A stretch of 25,339 nucleotides of DNA from positions 1-25,339 of IMG/VR virus record IMGVR_UViG_3300036985_002253; one strand, 5' to 3'. The DNA is from a virus. The notes below the pieces were generated by a model. The model saw only the letters and a list, made by a program, of their open reading frames with translations. It ran no database searches and was not told the DNA's origin. This document shows, piece after piece, positions 9,824-19,014 of this stretch (position 1 is its first letter; every line of letters starts with the position of its first letter). The translations under genes and the position numbers were made by a program.

Positions 9824-12030
9824 GTAACTATATAGAAATTCCTACATTTGAAAGTAATGTATGGTCCATTACAGTATATAAAACTCGTGAGGACTTTCGT
9901 GACTTTGTACGTTCTATATTTAAAGATGCTGGACCAGATGAAGGATATAATTTCACTGTAAACATTTCTAAACACTTTAATAATCAAGCTCGTAACTTTC
10001 AAAAAAATGGATACTTCTGTCAAGCTCCATTAAAAAGTAAAGACTTTATTGATTATTGGAATGATCAAAAAGAAAAATGTCGTAATGGTGTAATATATAA
10101 AGATGGAGATGGGGTATGGTATATAACCAGGGATTACTACATGTGGTTAAACTTTCTTCCTATTTATGATAAAGAAGAAAAAAGATTTGATTTTGCTAAA
10201 GTGAGAGATGCTCAATATCACATGGCTCTTTATGAATGTCTTGGAGAACTATATTATAAACATCTTCCAATTCTAAAAAAACGTCAGATAGCTTCTTCAT
10301 ATTTCCATATGGCTAAGTTAATCAATGCATATTGGTTTGAACAAGGATCTGTAAATAAAATAGGAGCTAGTCTAAAAGATTATATTTCTGAGAAAGGTTC
10401 TTGGAGAATGCTTAATGAATACAGAAACTTTCTTAATGAACACACTGCATGGTATAGACCTTCTGAACCTGATAAAGTATTCTCATGGCAACAAAGAATT
10501 AAAGTGAGAATAAATAACCGTGACACATATAGAGGTAATAAATCTATCATCACGGGTACTTCATTTGAAAAAGATCCGACAAATGGCGTAGGTGGACCCG
10601 TCACCTATTTCTTTCATGAAGAAGCAGGTATTGCTCCCAAGATGATGCTCACATATGAGTTTATGAGACCTGCTATGCAGTCTGGTATGATTACTACGGG
10701 TACATTCATAGCTGCAGGATCAGTGGGTGATCTTGAACAATGTAATCCATTAAAGGATATGATATTGTATCCTCATAGATATGGGATGTTTGCTGTAACT
10801 ACAAATCTATTGGATGGAAAAGGAACTATAGGAGAAACTGGTTTATTTATTCCAGAGCAATGGAGTATGCCTCCTTACATAGATGAAGCTGGTAATTCTT
10901 TAGTTAAAGAAGCTATAGAAGCTATTATTCAAGAAAGAATACAATGGGAGATAGATCTTTCTCCTGAACAATATCAACTTCGTATTTCTCAGAAACCAAT
11001 GAATATTGAAGAAGCATTTGCTGCTAGAGCAGTGAGTAAGTTTCCTCCACATTTGGTTTCTAAACAAATGCAACGTATTCAAGATAAGACATATCCTGTT
11101 GAGTATCTGGAACTTACAAGAGATGCTGATGGTAAAATTGTAGATAAACCATCTAGAAAAACTCCAATTATGGAGTTTCCTATTTCAAGAAAGTCAGATG
11201 ATAAAGAAGGAGTGATATGTATTTATGAAAGACCTTGTGCAAATCCCACCTTTGGAATGTATTATGCTTCTATAGATCCAGTGAGTGAGGGAAAAACAAC
11301 TACATCAGATTCACTTTGTTCTATATACGTATTAAAGAATGCCGTAGAAGTTATAAAAGACAATGGTAAAGGAGATGTAAAAAGTCATTTTGAACATGAT
11401 AAAATTGTAGCTTCTTGGTGTGGACGATTTGATGATATTACTAAAACACATGAAAGATTAGAAATACTTATAGAGTGGTATAATGCCTGGACACTTGTAG
11501 AAAATAACGTAGCTCTTTTTATACAATACATTATTTCTAAAAGAAAACAAAGGTATTTAGTACCTAAAGATATGATTCTCTTCTTAAAAGATATAGGAGC
11601 TAATCGTAATGTATTCCAGGAATATGGTTGGAAAAACGTTGGCACTCTTTTTAAAGGGAATATTCTATCGTATGGGGTAGAATATCTACAGGAGGAGTTA
11701 GATCATGAAACTCTTCCAGATGGTACAATAGTAAAAACCATATATGGAGTGGAAAGAATACCTGATCCTATGCTTCTAAAAGAGATGCAAATGTACCAGG
11801 ATGGTCTTAACGTGGATAGACTTGTAGCTTTTTGTTCTCTTGTAGCTTTTGCTAAAGTACAACAATCTAATAGAGGAATGACTAAACGTGTGGAAGTTAC
11901 TAATCAATATTTGGATAACTCCCAAAAATTTAGTAAATTAAATTATAGTCCTTTTAGACATATTGGTGCTGGAAGATCAAAAGTTCCAGGAGGAAAACCC
12001 TCACGAAATGCTTTTAAAAATATACGATAA
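9817..12030 (+). CDS. terL: Terminase large subunit (737 aa)
   Basis: This is the packaging motor, with an N-terminal ATPase and a C-terminal nuclease. Visible parts are a Walker A-like region LPILKKRQIASSYF (about 150-163, without the canonical GK[ST]), Walker B VTYFFHEEAG (262-271, with the acidic pair E268-E269), coupling motif TGTF (294-297), and nuclease motif YYASIDPVSEG (first catalytic Asp D487). The protein is long for TerL, as in crAss-like phages. It converts the head-full concatemer into packaged genomes at the portal. It overlaps the preceding gene by 7 bp and is followed by a 39-aa mini-ORF and the portal gene. Confidence 0.9.
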   Translation: MLSNYIEIPTFESNVWSITVYKTREDFRDFVRSIFKDAGPDEGYNFTVNISKHFNNQARNFQKNGYFCQAPLKSKDFIDYWNDQKEKCRNGVIYKDGDGVWYITRDYYMWLNFLPIYDKEEKRFDFAKVRDAQYHMALYECLGELYYKHLPILKKRQIASSYFHMAKLINAYWFEQGSVNKIGASLKDYISEKGSWRMLNEYRNFLNEHTAWYRPSEPDKVFSWQQRIKVRINNRDTYRGNKSIITGTSFEKDPTNGVGGPVTYFFHEEAGIAPKMMLTYEFMRPAMQSGMITTGTFIAAGSVGDLEQCNPLKDMILYPHRYGMFAVTTNLLDGKGTIGETGLFIPEQWSMPPYIDEAGNSLVKEAIEAIIQERIQWEIDLSPEQYQLRISQKPMNIEEAFAARAVSKFPPHLVSKQMQRIQDKTYPVEYLELTRDADGKIVDKPSRKTPIMEFPISRKSDDKEGVICIYERPCANPTFGMYYASIDPVSEGKTTTSDSLCSIYVLKNAVEVIKDNGKGDVKSHFEHDKIVASWCGRFDDITKTHERLEILIEWYNAWTLVENNVALFIQYIISKRKQRYLVPKDMILFLKDIGANRNVFQEYGWKNVGTLFKGNILSYGVEYLQEELDHETLPDGTIVKTIYGVERIPDPMLLKEMQMYQDGLNVDRLVAFCSLVAFAKVQQSNRGMTKRVEVTNQYLDNSQKFSKLNYSPFRHIGAGRSKVPGGKPSRNAFKNIR

Positions 12031-12149
12031 TGATGACGACAATAGTAACAGTTAATTCAAGTGTTTCCATTAGTGTATCTGCAGAAGATGTAAGATTTGA
12101 TGTAACAACAATATCTGCAATTGATTCTCTCATAACATTAACTAATTAA
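12030..12149 (+). CDS. Mini-ORF of 39 aa between terminase and portal
   Basis: The start ATGATG overlaps the terminase stop (TAATG), and the frame stays open for 39 codons, rich in Ser, Thr, Val and Ile (VTVNSSVSISVSAEDV). It ends 7 bp before the portal start. Overlap and spacing are those of the surrounding real genes, but length and composition allow a chance frame. Confidence 0.4.
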   Translation: MMTTIVTVNSSVSISVSAEDVRFDVTTISAIDSLITLTN

Positions 12150-12155
12150 AATAAC

Positions 12156-14906
12156 ATGCAAATATATAATGCCTTACAATTAAAAGCTGGAGCTAAAGTA
12201 GAGTACAATAAGATGGGTACTCTAATTCAGCCTTTTCAATTTGTACCAGATAGTGAAAAAGATGATCAATGGAGAGCATGGAATCTTGACTGGTTAGAGT
12301 TTCAGGGAATGAAACAACTTAGACGTAATGCAAAACGTTTAATGAAAAATTATAAATTAGCTAAAGGTATAATTGATAAAACAGATTATATTATTGAAGA
12401 AGATAATGAAATGGCTGATTTAGTAGATACACTCACTAAAGAAGATGTATCAGCATTTGAACTTAAATTTTATCCAATTATCCCTAATGTAATCAATGTA
12501 CTTACTAATGAGTTCTCTAAACGTACATCAAGAATTATGTTTAGAGCTGTTGATGACATGTCTTATAATGAGATGTTGGAAGAAAAAAGAGATATGATAG
12601 AACAAACTCTTCTTGCTTCAGCTCAACAAAAGCAACAGAAGATGGTTATGGAAATGGGGTTGGATATGGAAAGTGATGAAGCAAAACAACAACTTGATCC
12701 AGAAACTCTTAAAAGTCTTCCAGAAATAGAATCATTCTTTAAGAAAGATTATCGTTCTATGATAGAAGAATGGGCTAGTCATCAAATGGCTGTAGATGAG
12801 GAAAGATTTAAAATGCAAGAATTAGAAGAAAGAGCATTTAGAGATATGCTCATCACTGATAGAGAGTTCTGGCATTTTAATATGATGGAAGATGATTATG
12901 AATTAGAACTATGGAATCCTCTACTTACCTTCTACCATAAATCTCCTGATGTACGATATGTATCTCAAGGAAACTGGGTGGGTAAACTTGATATGATGTC
13001 TATATCAGATGTTGTAGATAAGTTTGGATGGATGATGACAGAAAAACAATTAGAAGCTTTAGAAGCAATATATCCTGCACGTTCTGCTGGGTATGCTATA
13101 CAAGGTATGCAAAATGATGGATCTTATTATGATCCTACACGATCTCATGAGTGGAATACACAAATGCCTAGTCTGGCTTATAGACAGTTCACTTCCTTAT
13201 ATGATGCAGGATCTCAATTCGGAGATATTGTACAATGGATATTATCAGACTCAGAAGACTTGCAAGACTTTGGTAAAAGTTACATGCTTAGAGTTTCAAC
13301 AATCTATTGGAAATCTCAAAGAAAAATTGGGCATCTAACTAAAATTACAGTGGAAGGAGAAATTATACAAGATATTATTTCTGAAGATTATAAGATTTCT
13401 GATAAACCAGAATATGATACTTCAGTGTATAAACAAAAATCAAAAGATAATTTAGCATTTGGTGAACACATTGATTGGATATGGATTAATGAAGTGTGGG
13501 GTGGTATAAAGATTGGTCCTAACCGTCCAGCTTTTTGGGGTATGAATAATCCAGGTGGTATTAATCCAATATACTTAGGACTTAATGGAGGTAAACCAGG
13601 AAGAGTTCCTTTTCAGTTTAAAGGAGATACTACAGTGTATGGTTGCAAACTTCCTGTAGAGGGTTCTGTATTTGGAGATAGAAATACTAGATCAGTAGCT
13701 TTAGTGGATTTAATGAAACCATTTCAGATAGGTTATAACATTGTTAATAATCAAATTGCTGATATATTAATTGATGAACTTGGTACTGTCATAATGTTAG
13801 ATCAGAATGCTCTTCCTCGTCACTCATTAGGAGAAGATTGGGGTAAGAACAACTTAGCTAAAGCTTATGTAGCAATGAAGAACTTTCAGATGCTTCCTTT
13901 AGACACTAGTATTACCAATACAGAAAATGCTCTTAACTTTCAACATTACCAGGTGCTAAACCTTGAGCAAACAAATCGTTTAATGTCAAGGATACAACTT
14001 GGTACATATTTTAAAAATCAAGCATTTGAAGTAATAGGATTAAATCAACAAAGAATGGGTTTACAAATAGCCCAGGAACAAACTGCTACAGGAGTTGAAC
14101 AAGCTACTAATGCATCTTATGCTCAAACAGAACAATACTTTATACAGCATAGTGATAACCTTATGCCTAGGGTTCATCAAATGAGAACTGATTTAGCTCA
14201 ATATTATAATTCTAAAAAGCCTAGTCTTCGTTTACAATATATAACAGGAGCAGATGAAAAAGTTAATTTTCAGATGAATGGTACAGATCTTTTATTAAGA
14301 GATTTGAATATATTCTGTACAACTAAAACTAATTCTCGTGCAATGATGGAGCAACTAAAATCTTTAGCATTAAATAATAATGCTACAGGTGCTTCTATAT
14401 ATGATTTAGGAAGTGTTATAAAATCTGAAAGCATTGCTGAATTAACAGGTGTACTTAAAGCTTCTGAAGAAAAAGTTACACAACAAAGAAAAGAAGATCA
14501 ACAACACGAACAACAAATGCAAGAACAGCAGATTAAAGCTGCTGAACAACAGATTCAAGCTGCTAATCAATTTAAAGCTGAAGAAGCTGCAAAAGATAGA
14601 CAAGCTAGACTTCTTGAAGCTCAGATTAAAGCTGCTGGATATGGATCTGCATCTGATGTTAATCAAAATGAACAATCAGATTATTTAGATGCAATGGATA
14701 ATATTCAAAAGCAACAGAATTATCAAGATACAATGAATTTTAAAAGAGAAGTTGAAGTAAATAAAAATGCTCTTAATCAAGATAAACATAATATTGAAAG
14801 AGAAAAACTTCAAAGTCAACAAAGTATAGCTGAGAAACAATTACAAATTGCTCGTGAAAATAAAAATAAATATGATGTAAAACCAAATTCTAATAAAAAG
14901 AAATAA
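12156..14906 (+). CDS. Portal protein (916 aa)
   Basis: Assigned from position (directly after TerL, before scaffold and capsid), size and architecture. There is a long mixed alpha/beta body (about 1-760) with a wing/stem-like region, including FPIIPNVINVLTNEF..., KTNSRAMMEQLKSLAL. A Gln/Lys-rich coiled coil follows to the end (about 770-916: EEKVTQQRKEDQQHEQQMQ and on). A dodecameric portal at the packaging vertex would dock TerL and the ring/tail proteins. Long portals with a Q-rich tail that reaches into the capsid are known in crAss-like phages. No membrane segment is present. Confidence 0.8.
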   Translation: MQIYNALQLKAGAKVEYNKMGTLIQPFQFVPDSEKDDQWRAWNLDWLEFQGMKQLRRNAKRLMKNYKLAKGIIDKTDYIIEEDNEMADLVDTLTKEDVSAFELKFYPIIPNVINVLTNEFSKRTSRIMFRAVDDMSYNEMLEEKRDMIEQTLLASAQQKQQKMVMEMGLDMESDEAKQQLDPETLKSLPEIESFFKKDYRSMIEEWASHQMAVDEERFKMQELEERAFRDMLITDREFWHFNMMEDDYELELWNPLLTFYHKSPDVRYVSQGNWVGKLDMMSISDVVDKFGWMMTEKQLEALEAIYPARSAGYAIQGMQNDGSYYDPTRSHEWNTQMPSLAYRQFTSLYDAGSQFGDIVQWILSDSEDLQDFGKSYMLRVSTIYWKSQRKIGHLTKITVEGEIIQDIISEDYKISDKPEYDTSVYKQKSKDNLAFGEHIDWIWINEVWGGIKIGPNRPAFWGMNNPGGINPIYLGLNGGKPGRVPFQFKGDTTVYGCKLPVEGSVFGDRNTRSVALVDLMKPFQIGYNIVNNQIADILIDELGTVIMLDQNALPRHSLGEDWGKNNLAKAYVAMKNFQMLPLDTSITNTENALNFQHYQVLNLEQTNRLMSRIQLGTYFKNQAFEVIGLNQQRMGLQIAQEQTATGVEQATNASYAQTEQYFIQHSDNLMPRVHQMRTDLAQYYNSKKPSLRLQYITGADEKVNFQMNGTDLLLRDLNIFCTTKTNSRAMMEQLKSLALNNNATGASIYDLGSVIKSESIAELTGVLKASEEKVTQQRKEDQQHEQQMQEQQIKAAEQQIQAANQFKAEEAAKDRQARLLEAQIKAAGYGSASDVNQNEQSDYLDAMDNIQKQQNYQDTMNFKREVEVNKNALNQDKHNIEREKLQSQQSIAEKQLQIARENKNKYDVKPNSNKKK

Positions 14907-15020
14907 AACTATAGCCATATAATCCGCACCTTAGCTAAAGTTTTTAAAACTTTTTTAAATATTTAGAGTTTAAAGTAGTATATTTTTAATGTAGAGATAC
15001 ACATAAAAAACCAAACAAAT
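14907..15020 (+). promoter_or_regulatory. Spacer with possible promoter before the scaffold-like gene
   Basis: This is the longest gap in the portal-to-capsid stretch. It contains AAAGTTTTTAAAACTTTTTT (a short inverted repeat AAAGTTTT/AAAACTTT with T-run, possibly a weak terminator) and then TTTAAAGTAGTATATTTTTA, which resembles the AT-rich GTATATT stretches at 4636 and 23091. The gene leader AAAAAACCAAACAAAT follows. Confidence 0.4.
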
Positions 15021-16286
15021 ATGACTGATAATCAAAGTAATGTACAAACATCAATAGAAGAAGTTGATATAGATATTGATGGTTTGTTTTCAGGAGCTCC
15101 AGCAGCAAGTAATATTCTTACTCAAAGTGGAGATGCAACAGAAATCAAACCAAATATCTTTAGTAAAAAACAAACTAATTTAGATTTTCTAGATGAGGAT
15201 GATAAAGTTAATACAACTAATACTTTTAATTCAACTACTAATGATGTAGCAGATAAAGGAGAAATCAAAGCTGTATTAGATGAAATATTAGATGAAGGAG
15301 ATATTCCTGAATTTGATGCTAACGAACCTAAAAAAGGAAGACCTAGAACAGAAAAGTCTGGACTAGTTGAGTTTCTAAAGAAAAGAATAGAATCAAATGA
15401 AATGTTTGCATTTGATGACTATGATGAAAAGAAACAATCTTTAGAAGACTATCTAGGAGGACTTGCAGAGAAAGATGTAGAAGAATTATGGCAAGCAAAT
15501 GTTACTAATATTAAACAAGAAGTAGCATCTAAAGCTCCAGCTCAACTTTTTGAAAGTCTTCCAGAAGAACTTCAATATGCTGCTAAATATGTAGCAGATG
15601 GTGGACAAGATTTAAAAAGTTTGTTTCAAGCTTTAGCTCAAGTAGAACAAGTGAGAGCTCTTGATGTTGATAATGAAAATGATCAAGAACAAATTGTTAG
15701 GTCTTATTTACAAGCAAGAGGAGAAGATGAAGCTGATGTTGAAGAAGAAATATCCACTTTAAAAGATTTGAATACTTTAGAAAAGAGAGCTAAACAATAC
15801 AAACCTAAGTTGGATCAAATGCAGGAACAAATTGTTCAACAACATGTTGCAGAACAAGAACAACGTAAACAGCAACAACAACAAGCTGCAGCTGCATATC
15901 AACAAAATGTATTTGAAGCTCTTAGACCTGCTGAAATAAATGGACTTAAGCTTGATAAAAAAACTCAAGCACAATTATATACAGGATTGGTACAACCACA
16001 ATATCCTTCTATATCAGGAAAGCCTACTAATTTACTAGGTCATCTTTTAGAAAGATATCAATTTGTAGAACCAAACTATCCATTAATTGCTGAAGCCCTT
16101 TGGTTACTTTCTAATCCTGAAGAATACCGTGGAAGTTTGAAAAGAGCAGGTGGAAATGAGAAAGTAGAACAAACTGTAAGACAATTAAAAATTGAACAAT
16201 CTCGTAAAACAGTGTCTTCATATGAAGAAGAAGATCAACAAAAATCAAGAAAAATAGCTAAACCTCAAAATATTTTTAAACGATAA
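15021..16286 (+). CDS. Scaffold-like or internal head protein (421 aa)
   Basis: It lies between portal and capsid genes, where scaffold proteins are usual. It is acidic at the N-terminus (SIEEVDIDIDGLF), with a short KKGRPRT segment (104-110, AT-hook-like) and a long Gln/Glu coiled coil (about 260-300, QMQEQIVQQHVAEQEQRKQQ). The C-terminus is basic and ends NIFKR. Such composition is typical of coiled-coil scaffolds that leave before DNA entry. An alternative is an internal cargo protein. It has its own upstream spacer (14907-15020) with a possible promoter and an ACATAAAAAACCAAACAAAT leader. Confidence 0.6.
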   Translation: MTDNQSNVQTSIEEVDIDIDGLFSGAPAASNILTQSGDATEIKPNIFSKKQTNLDFLDEDDKVNTTNTFNSTTNDVADKGEIKAVLDEILDEGDIPEFDANEPKKGRPRTEKSGLVEFLKKRIESNEMFAFDDYDEKKQSLEDYLGGLAEKDVEELWQANVTNIKQEVASKAPAQLFESLPEELQYAAKYVADGGQDLKSLFQALAQVEQVRALDVDNENDQEQIVRSYLQARGEDEADVEEEISTLKDLNTLEKRAKQYKPKLDQMQEQIVQQHVAEQEQRKQQQQQAAAAYQQNVFEALRPAEINGLKLDKKTQAQLYTGLVQPQYPSISGKPTNLLGHLLERYQFVEPNYPLIAEALWLLSNPEEYRGSLKRAGGNEKVEQTVRQLKIEQSRKTVSSYEEEDQQKSRKIAKPQNIFKR

Positions 16287-16317
16287 TAATTTATTAACCC
16301 CTTAAATTTAACGCCCA

Positions 16318-17946
16318 ATGGCAACCCCAGTTTTAAACAATGGTATATTCCTACGTGACAATGTGTATAACACTAGCTCTCACGTAGATTCATATCACCT
16401 TTCTAATCTTCTTAAAGGTGCAGAACCTACTGATTTAGGTCCTGTTGATCTTTGGGCAATGGCACAAAAAGTTGAAATGCCTTTGTATCAAATGTCATCT
16501 TTTGGTGGAAAGAACGTGATATCAGTAGACAATGCTCGTGGTGAGTATAAATGGCAAATTCCTGTAGCTCAAGATCTTCCCTACATTGTAGAGGACATCG
16601 AAACAGGAAATGATTCTAGCCATCCTCTTGGTATTGATGGTCAAACCTTCAAAATCAAAATTAACAAACGTACTTTTGGTCATGGTGATATCATCACTTA
16701 TGATAAGTATAATGGTGTAGAATTGTATATCACTGCAGATGATATCATCCCTTCTGGTGATGGTTTTATTTACACTGTACAGTTAGTTAATAACGATAAT
16801 AATAAATTCTTACAACGTAAGTATATTACTGTAGGAACTAAAGTATTTCGTAAAGGTTCTGCTCGTGGTGAATACGGTGAAAGATTCTCTGATCTTGGTA
16901 ATGTATCAGCTGGATTCCGTGAATTCTACAACTACGTTGGTGGTGCTGAAGCTCACGTACACTATTCTATTTCTAGTCGTGCTGACTTGATGATGAAAGG
17001 TGGAATGAAAGCTGATGGTACAGTTCCTGTAATTGAAATGTGGAGAAACTTCGATAAGAATGTTGATCCTTCAGTTACTAACCTGGAAACTATGGCTGAG
17101 AAAATGGGTAAAGACTATGTAAAGAAAGCCTATGCTAATGGTCAACTTACACGTTCTTTCCTTACTACATTGGAAGCAGCTCATCTAACCAAAATTGCTA
17201 ATGACATTGAGACTTACCTTATGTGGGGTCAAGGTGGTAAAGTTAAGCAAGATGGTCCTGATGATATTCGTTTGTCAGTGGGTCTTTGGAAACAACTTGA
17301 TAACTCTTACAAGAGGATTTACAACAAAGCATCTTTCAACTTGGATTTGTTCAAATCTGAAATTTTCAACTTCTTTAACGGTAAAGTTGAATTTAAAGGA
17401 CCAGATCCTCAACGTGCTCTTATTGTACAAACAGGTATGGGTGGTATGAAACTTGTAAATGAAGCAATTAAGAAAGAAGCAGTTAACTCTGGTCTTGTAT
17501 TGAATGCTCATGAGCTTGGTGCTGTAACTGGTAAAGGTATGGATCTGAATTTTGGATTTGCATACACTAGTTATGTTATTCCATTCTTAGCTAACGTTAA
17601 GTTTGTATTGAATCCAGCTTTTGATAACGTTCATACAAATGATATTGAGAATCCAATTATTGATGGTTTCCCATTAAGTTCATATAATTTCATTATCTTT
17701 GATATCACTGATAACACTAATGACAATATCTTCTTATTGAAATTGTCTTGGGATAATCAATTGAAATGGTTCTATCAAAATGGTACTATGGATTACATGG
17801 GTCGTACTCAAGGATTCCAAAGTTCTGGAAACTTCAATGGTTACCGTGTTTTCATGACACAGACAATGCCAGCAATTTGGGTTAAAGATCCAACTAAGGT
17901 TTTGAAAATTGTTATGAGAAATCCAGTAACAGGTGGATCATTCTAA
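16318..17946 (+). CDS. Major capsid protein (542 aa)
   Basis: It follows the scaffold-like gene, has the expected size, and is Asn/Gly/aromatic-rich with long beta strands (for example FNFFNGKVEFKGPDPQRALIV, FAYTSYVIPFLANVKFVLNPAF), as in large HK97-fold capsids. Codon choice differs from its neighbours: Arg is often CGT instead of AGA, and Asn often AAC. This points to selection for high expression. The leader has AACCCCTTAAATTTAA before the ATG. It is followed by the structured hairpin at 17955-18004. The HK97 fold itself is inferred, not visible. Confidence 0.8.
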   Translation: MATPVLNNGIFLRDNVYNTSSHVDSYHLSNLLKGAEPTDLGPVDLWAMAQKVEMPLYQMSSFGGKNVISVDNARGEYKWQIPVAQDLPYIVEDIETGNDSSHPLGIDGQTFKIKINKRTFGHGDIITYDKYNGVELYITADDIIPSGDGFIYTVQLVNNDNNKFLQRKYITVGTKVFRKGSARGEYGERFSDLGNVSAGFREFYNYVGGAEAHVHYSISSRADLMMKGGMKADGTVPVIEMWRNFDKNVDPSVTNLETMAEKMGKDYVKKAYANGQLTRSFLTTLEAAHLTKIANDIETYLMWGQGGKVKQDGPDDIRLSVGLWKQLDNSYKRIYNKASFNLDLFKSEIFNFFNGKVEFKGPDPQRALIVQTGMGGMKLVNEAIKKEAVNSGLVLNAHELGAVTGKGMDLNFGFAYTSYVIPFLANVKFVLNPAFDNVHTNDIENPIIDGFPLSSYNFIIFDITDNTNDNIFLLKLSWDNQLKWFYQNGTMDYMGRTQGFQSSGNFNGYRVFMTQTMPAIWVKDPTKVLKIVMRNPVTGGSF

Positions 17947-17954
17947 ATAAAAGG

Positions 17955-18004
17955 CTAGTGTATGCAAGAGGAACTGTAGAATGGACCTCTTGCACACTAA
18001 CTAG
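17955..18004 (+). terminator. Strong hairpin after the capsid gene
   Basis: TGCAAGAGG (17963-17971) pairs with CCTCTTGCA (17986-17994). The stem is extended by AGTG/CACT after a TA bulge and flanked by CTAG/CTAG. It has no T-tract, so it may be an attenuator or an mRNA 3'-end stabiliser rather than a full terminator. It shares TGTATGCAA with the hairpin at 18244-18290. Confidence 0.6.
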
Positions 18005-18039
18005 TCAAATAAATTAGTAACCAATAAAAATTAAATACA

Positions 18040-18198
18040 ATGGCTGGTAACACAAAAACAAGTAAGTCAACTGCTCCTAGTAAAGCAATTTCTGTAGCTG
18101 GTTCTAAAGGTGTAAAAGTGGGACTTAATCCTAAACCTACTACTCAATCTACTGCCCAATTTAAAAAAGGTGGAATGGTTGGTAAGAAAAAATGTTAA
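18040..18198 (+). CDS. Small Lys-rich protein (52 aa)
   Basis: Starts at ATG 18040 after an AAAATTAAATACA leader and ends at the TAA at 18196-18198. It is low-complexity Ser/Thr/Lys (NTKTSKSTAPSKA) with a basic C-terminus FKKGGMVGKKKC. It sits directly after the capsid gene with no overlap. It could be a minor virion protein or a DNA-condensing peptide. No family is recognised. Confidence 0.55.
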   Translation: MAGNTKTSKSTAPSKAISVAGSKGVKVGLNPKPTTQSTAQFKKGGMVGKKKC

Positions 18199-18243
18199 CC
18201 CCAATATACTTTAATATAGGAGTCATGATCTATGTAAAGTAAC

Positions 18244-18290
18244 TACCTGTTGTATGCAAACTTCAGAGGAATTGCAGCCCTCAACAGGTA
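18244..18290 (+). promoter_or_regulatory. Nested hairpin in a capsid-downstream leader
   Basis: TACCTGTTG (18244-18252) pairs with CAACAGGTA (18282-18290), and inside it TGCAA (18255-18259) pairs with TTGCA (18272-18276). It lies 22 bp before the ATG at 18313. It could be an mRNA processing or attenuation element controlling the next gene. Confidence 0.5.
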
Positions 18291-18312
18291 CAAAAAATAA
18301 AATGTCAAACAA

Positions 18313-18537
18313 ATGAGTGATGATAAAATAGAATGTACAAAAAGTGGTGATACATATCACTTTAAGAAACCAAAAGTGATTAAGAACATTTTTGGTAATA
18401 AGAAGACTATGTACAGTCAAGAAAATTTTACTATGATTCAATTAAACCAAAAGATTAATCTGTTAAAGAAGCAGTTAACTGAATTAACAAATAAAAAAAA
18501 TATGGCTAAAGCATTGGGTAAAATCCCAAAGAAATAG
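18313..18537 (+). CDS. Small basic protein (74 aa)
   Basis: The start follows TAAAATGTCAAACAAATG. A helical segment (MIQLNQKINLLKKQLTELTN) is flanked by Lys-rich ends, and the C-terminus is KALGKIPKK. The earlier in-frame-like ATG at 18301 gives only a short peptide in another frame. It is similar in charge and position to the neighbouring short proteins. Unknown function. Confidence 0.55.
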   Translation: MSDDKIECTKSGDTYHFKKPKVIKNIFGNKKTMYSQENFTMIQLNQKINLLKKQLTELTNKKNMAKALGKIPKK

Positions 18538-18550
18538 CTTGTAAATATTT

Positions 18551-18670
18551 GGGGAGTGATAAGAAAGGTTAAAGTCGCTTTTCTTATTACGGAGCAGAGT
18601 TATTCTATCATAGGATGACTTATTATATGATAGTTTTTGTTCAGCAGGTGTAAGACAGTTGCACTTCCCC
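18551..18670 (+). ncRNA. Structured RNA junction, about 120 nt
   Basis: The closing stem GGGGAGTG (18551-18558) / GCACTTCCCC (18661-18670) has a one-base bulge. Inside are two clear hairpins: ATAAGAAAGG/CTTTTCTTAT (18559-18587, 10 bp with one G-T) and CTATCATA/TATGATAG (18605-18633, 8 bp). A single-stranded region rich in potential tertiary contacts (TTGTTCAGCAGG) follows. This gives a multi-branch junction with no ORF. It may be a free RNA or the 5' leader of the gene at 18720. It belongs to no family I recognise. Confidence 0.55.
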
Positions 18671-18719
18671 TTAACTTTTTAACTTATAAAAATATATTGG
18701 CATTTTAAAATCATAACTT

Positions 18720-18950
18720 ATGGCACTTAAAATTTTTACACGTTTAGGCAAACTAATTAAAGTAAGAAATACTAAAACTAAATCTTTCTCACATGAGAAT
18801 GAATATTATGTTGCAGTGTGGGTGAAGGAAGGTGATGAAGTAAAATGTCTTATGTTCACTGAAGCTGAAGTTGTAAAAGCTCAATTTAGAGGAGAAAAGA
18901 ATGTAGAAGATCAAACTCAAAGAAGTTGGATCTCAAGATTGTTAGATTAA
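18720..18950 (+). CDS. Hypothetical 76-aa protein
   Basis: Basic beta-rich N-terminus (MALKIFTRLGKLIKVRNTK), a charged middle (AVWVKEGDEVKCLMFTEAEV) and a helical end. The leader AACTTATAAAAATATATTGG and following spacer contain an AT-rich promoter-like stretch. The gene is closed by the hairpin at 18960-18976. It is probably a small virion component by position. No family is recognised. Confidence 0.6.
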   Translation: MALKIFTRLGKLIKVRNTKTKSFSHENEYYVAVWVKEGDEVKCLMFTEAEVVKAQFRGEKNVEDQTQRSWISRLLD

Positions 18951-18959
18951 GTATAGTAC

Positions 18960-18976
18960 ATCGGAATAACTCCGAT
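18960..18976 (+). terminator. Short hairpin after the 76-aa gene
   Basis: ATCGGA (18960-18965) pairs with TCCGAT (18971-18976) over ATAAC, followed by TTGTTGATT. A small terminator or partial terminator before the 338-aa gene. Confidence 0.55.
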
Positions 18977-19014
18977 TTGTTGATTATAATTTTACATAAA
19001 AAACCAAAAAACCA

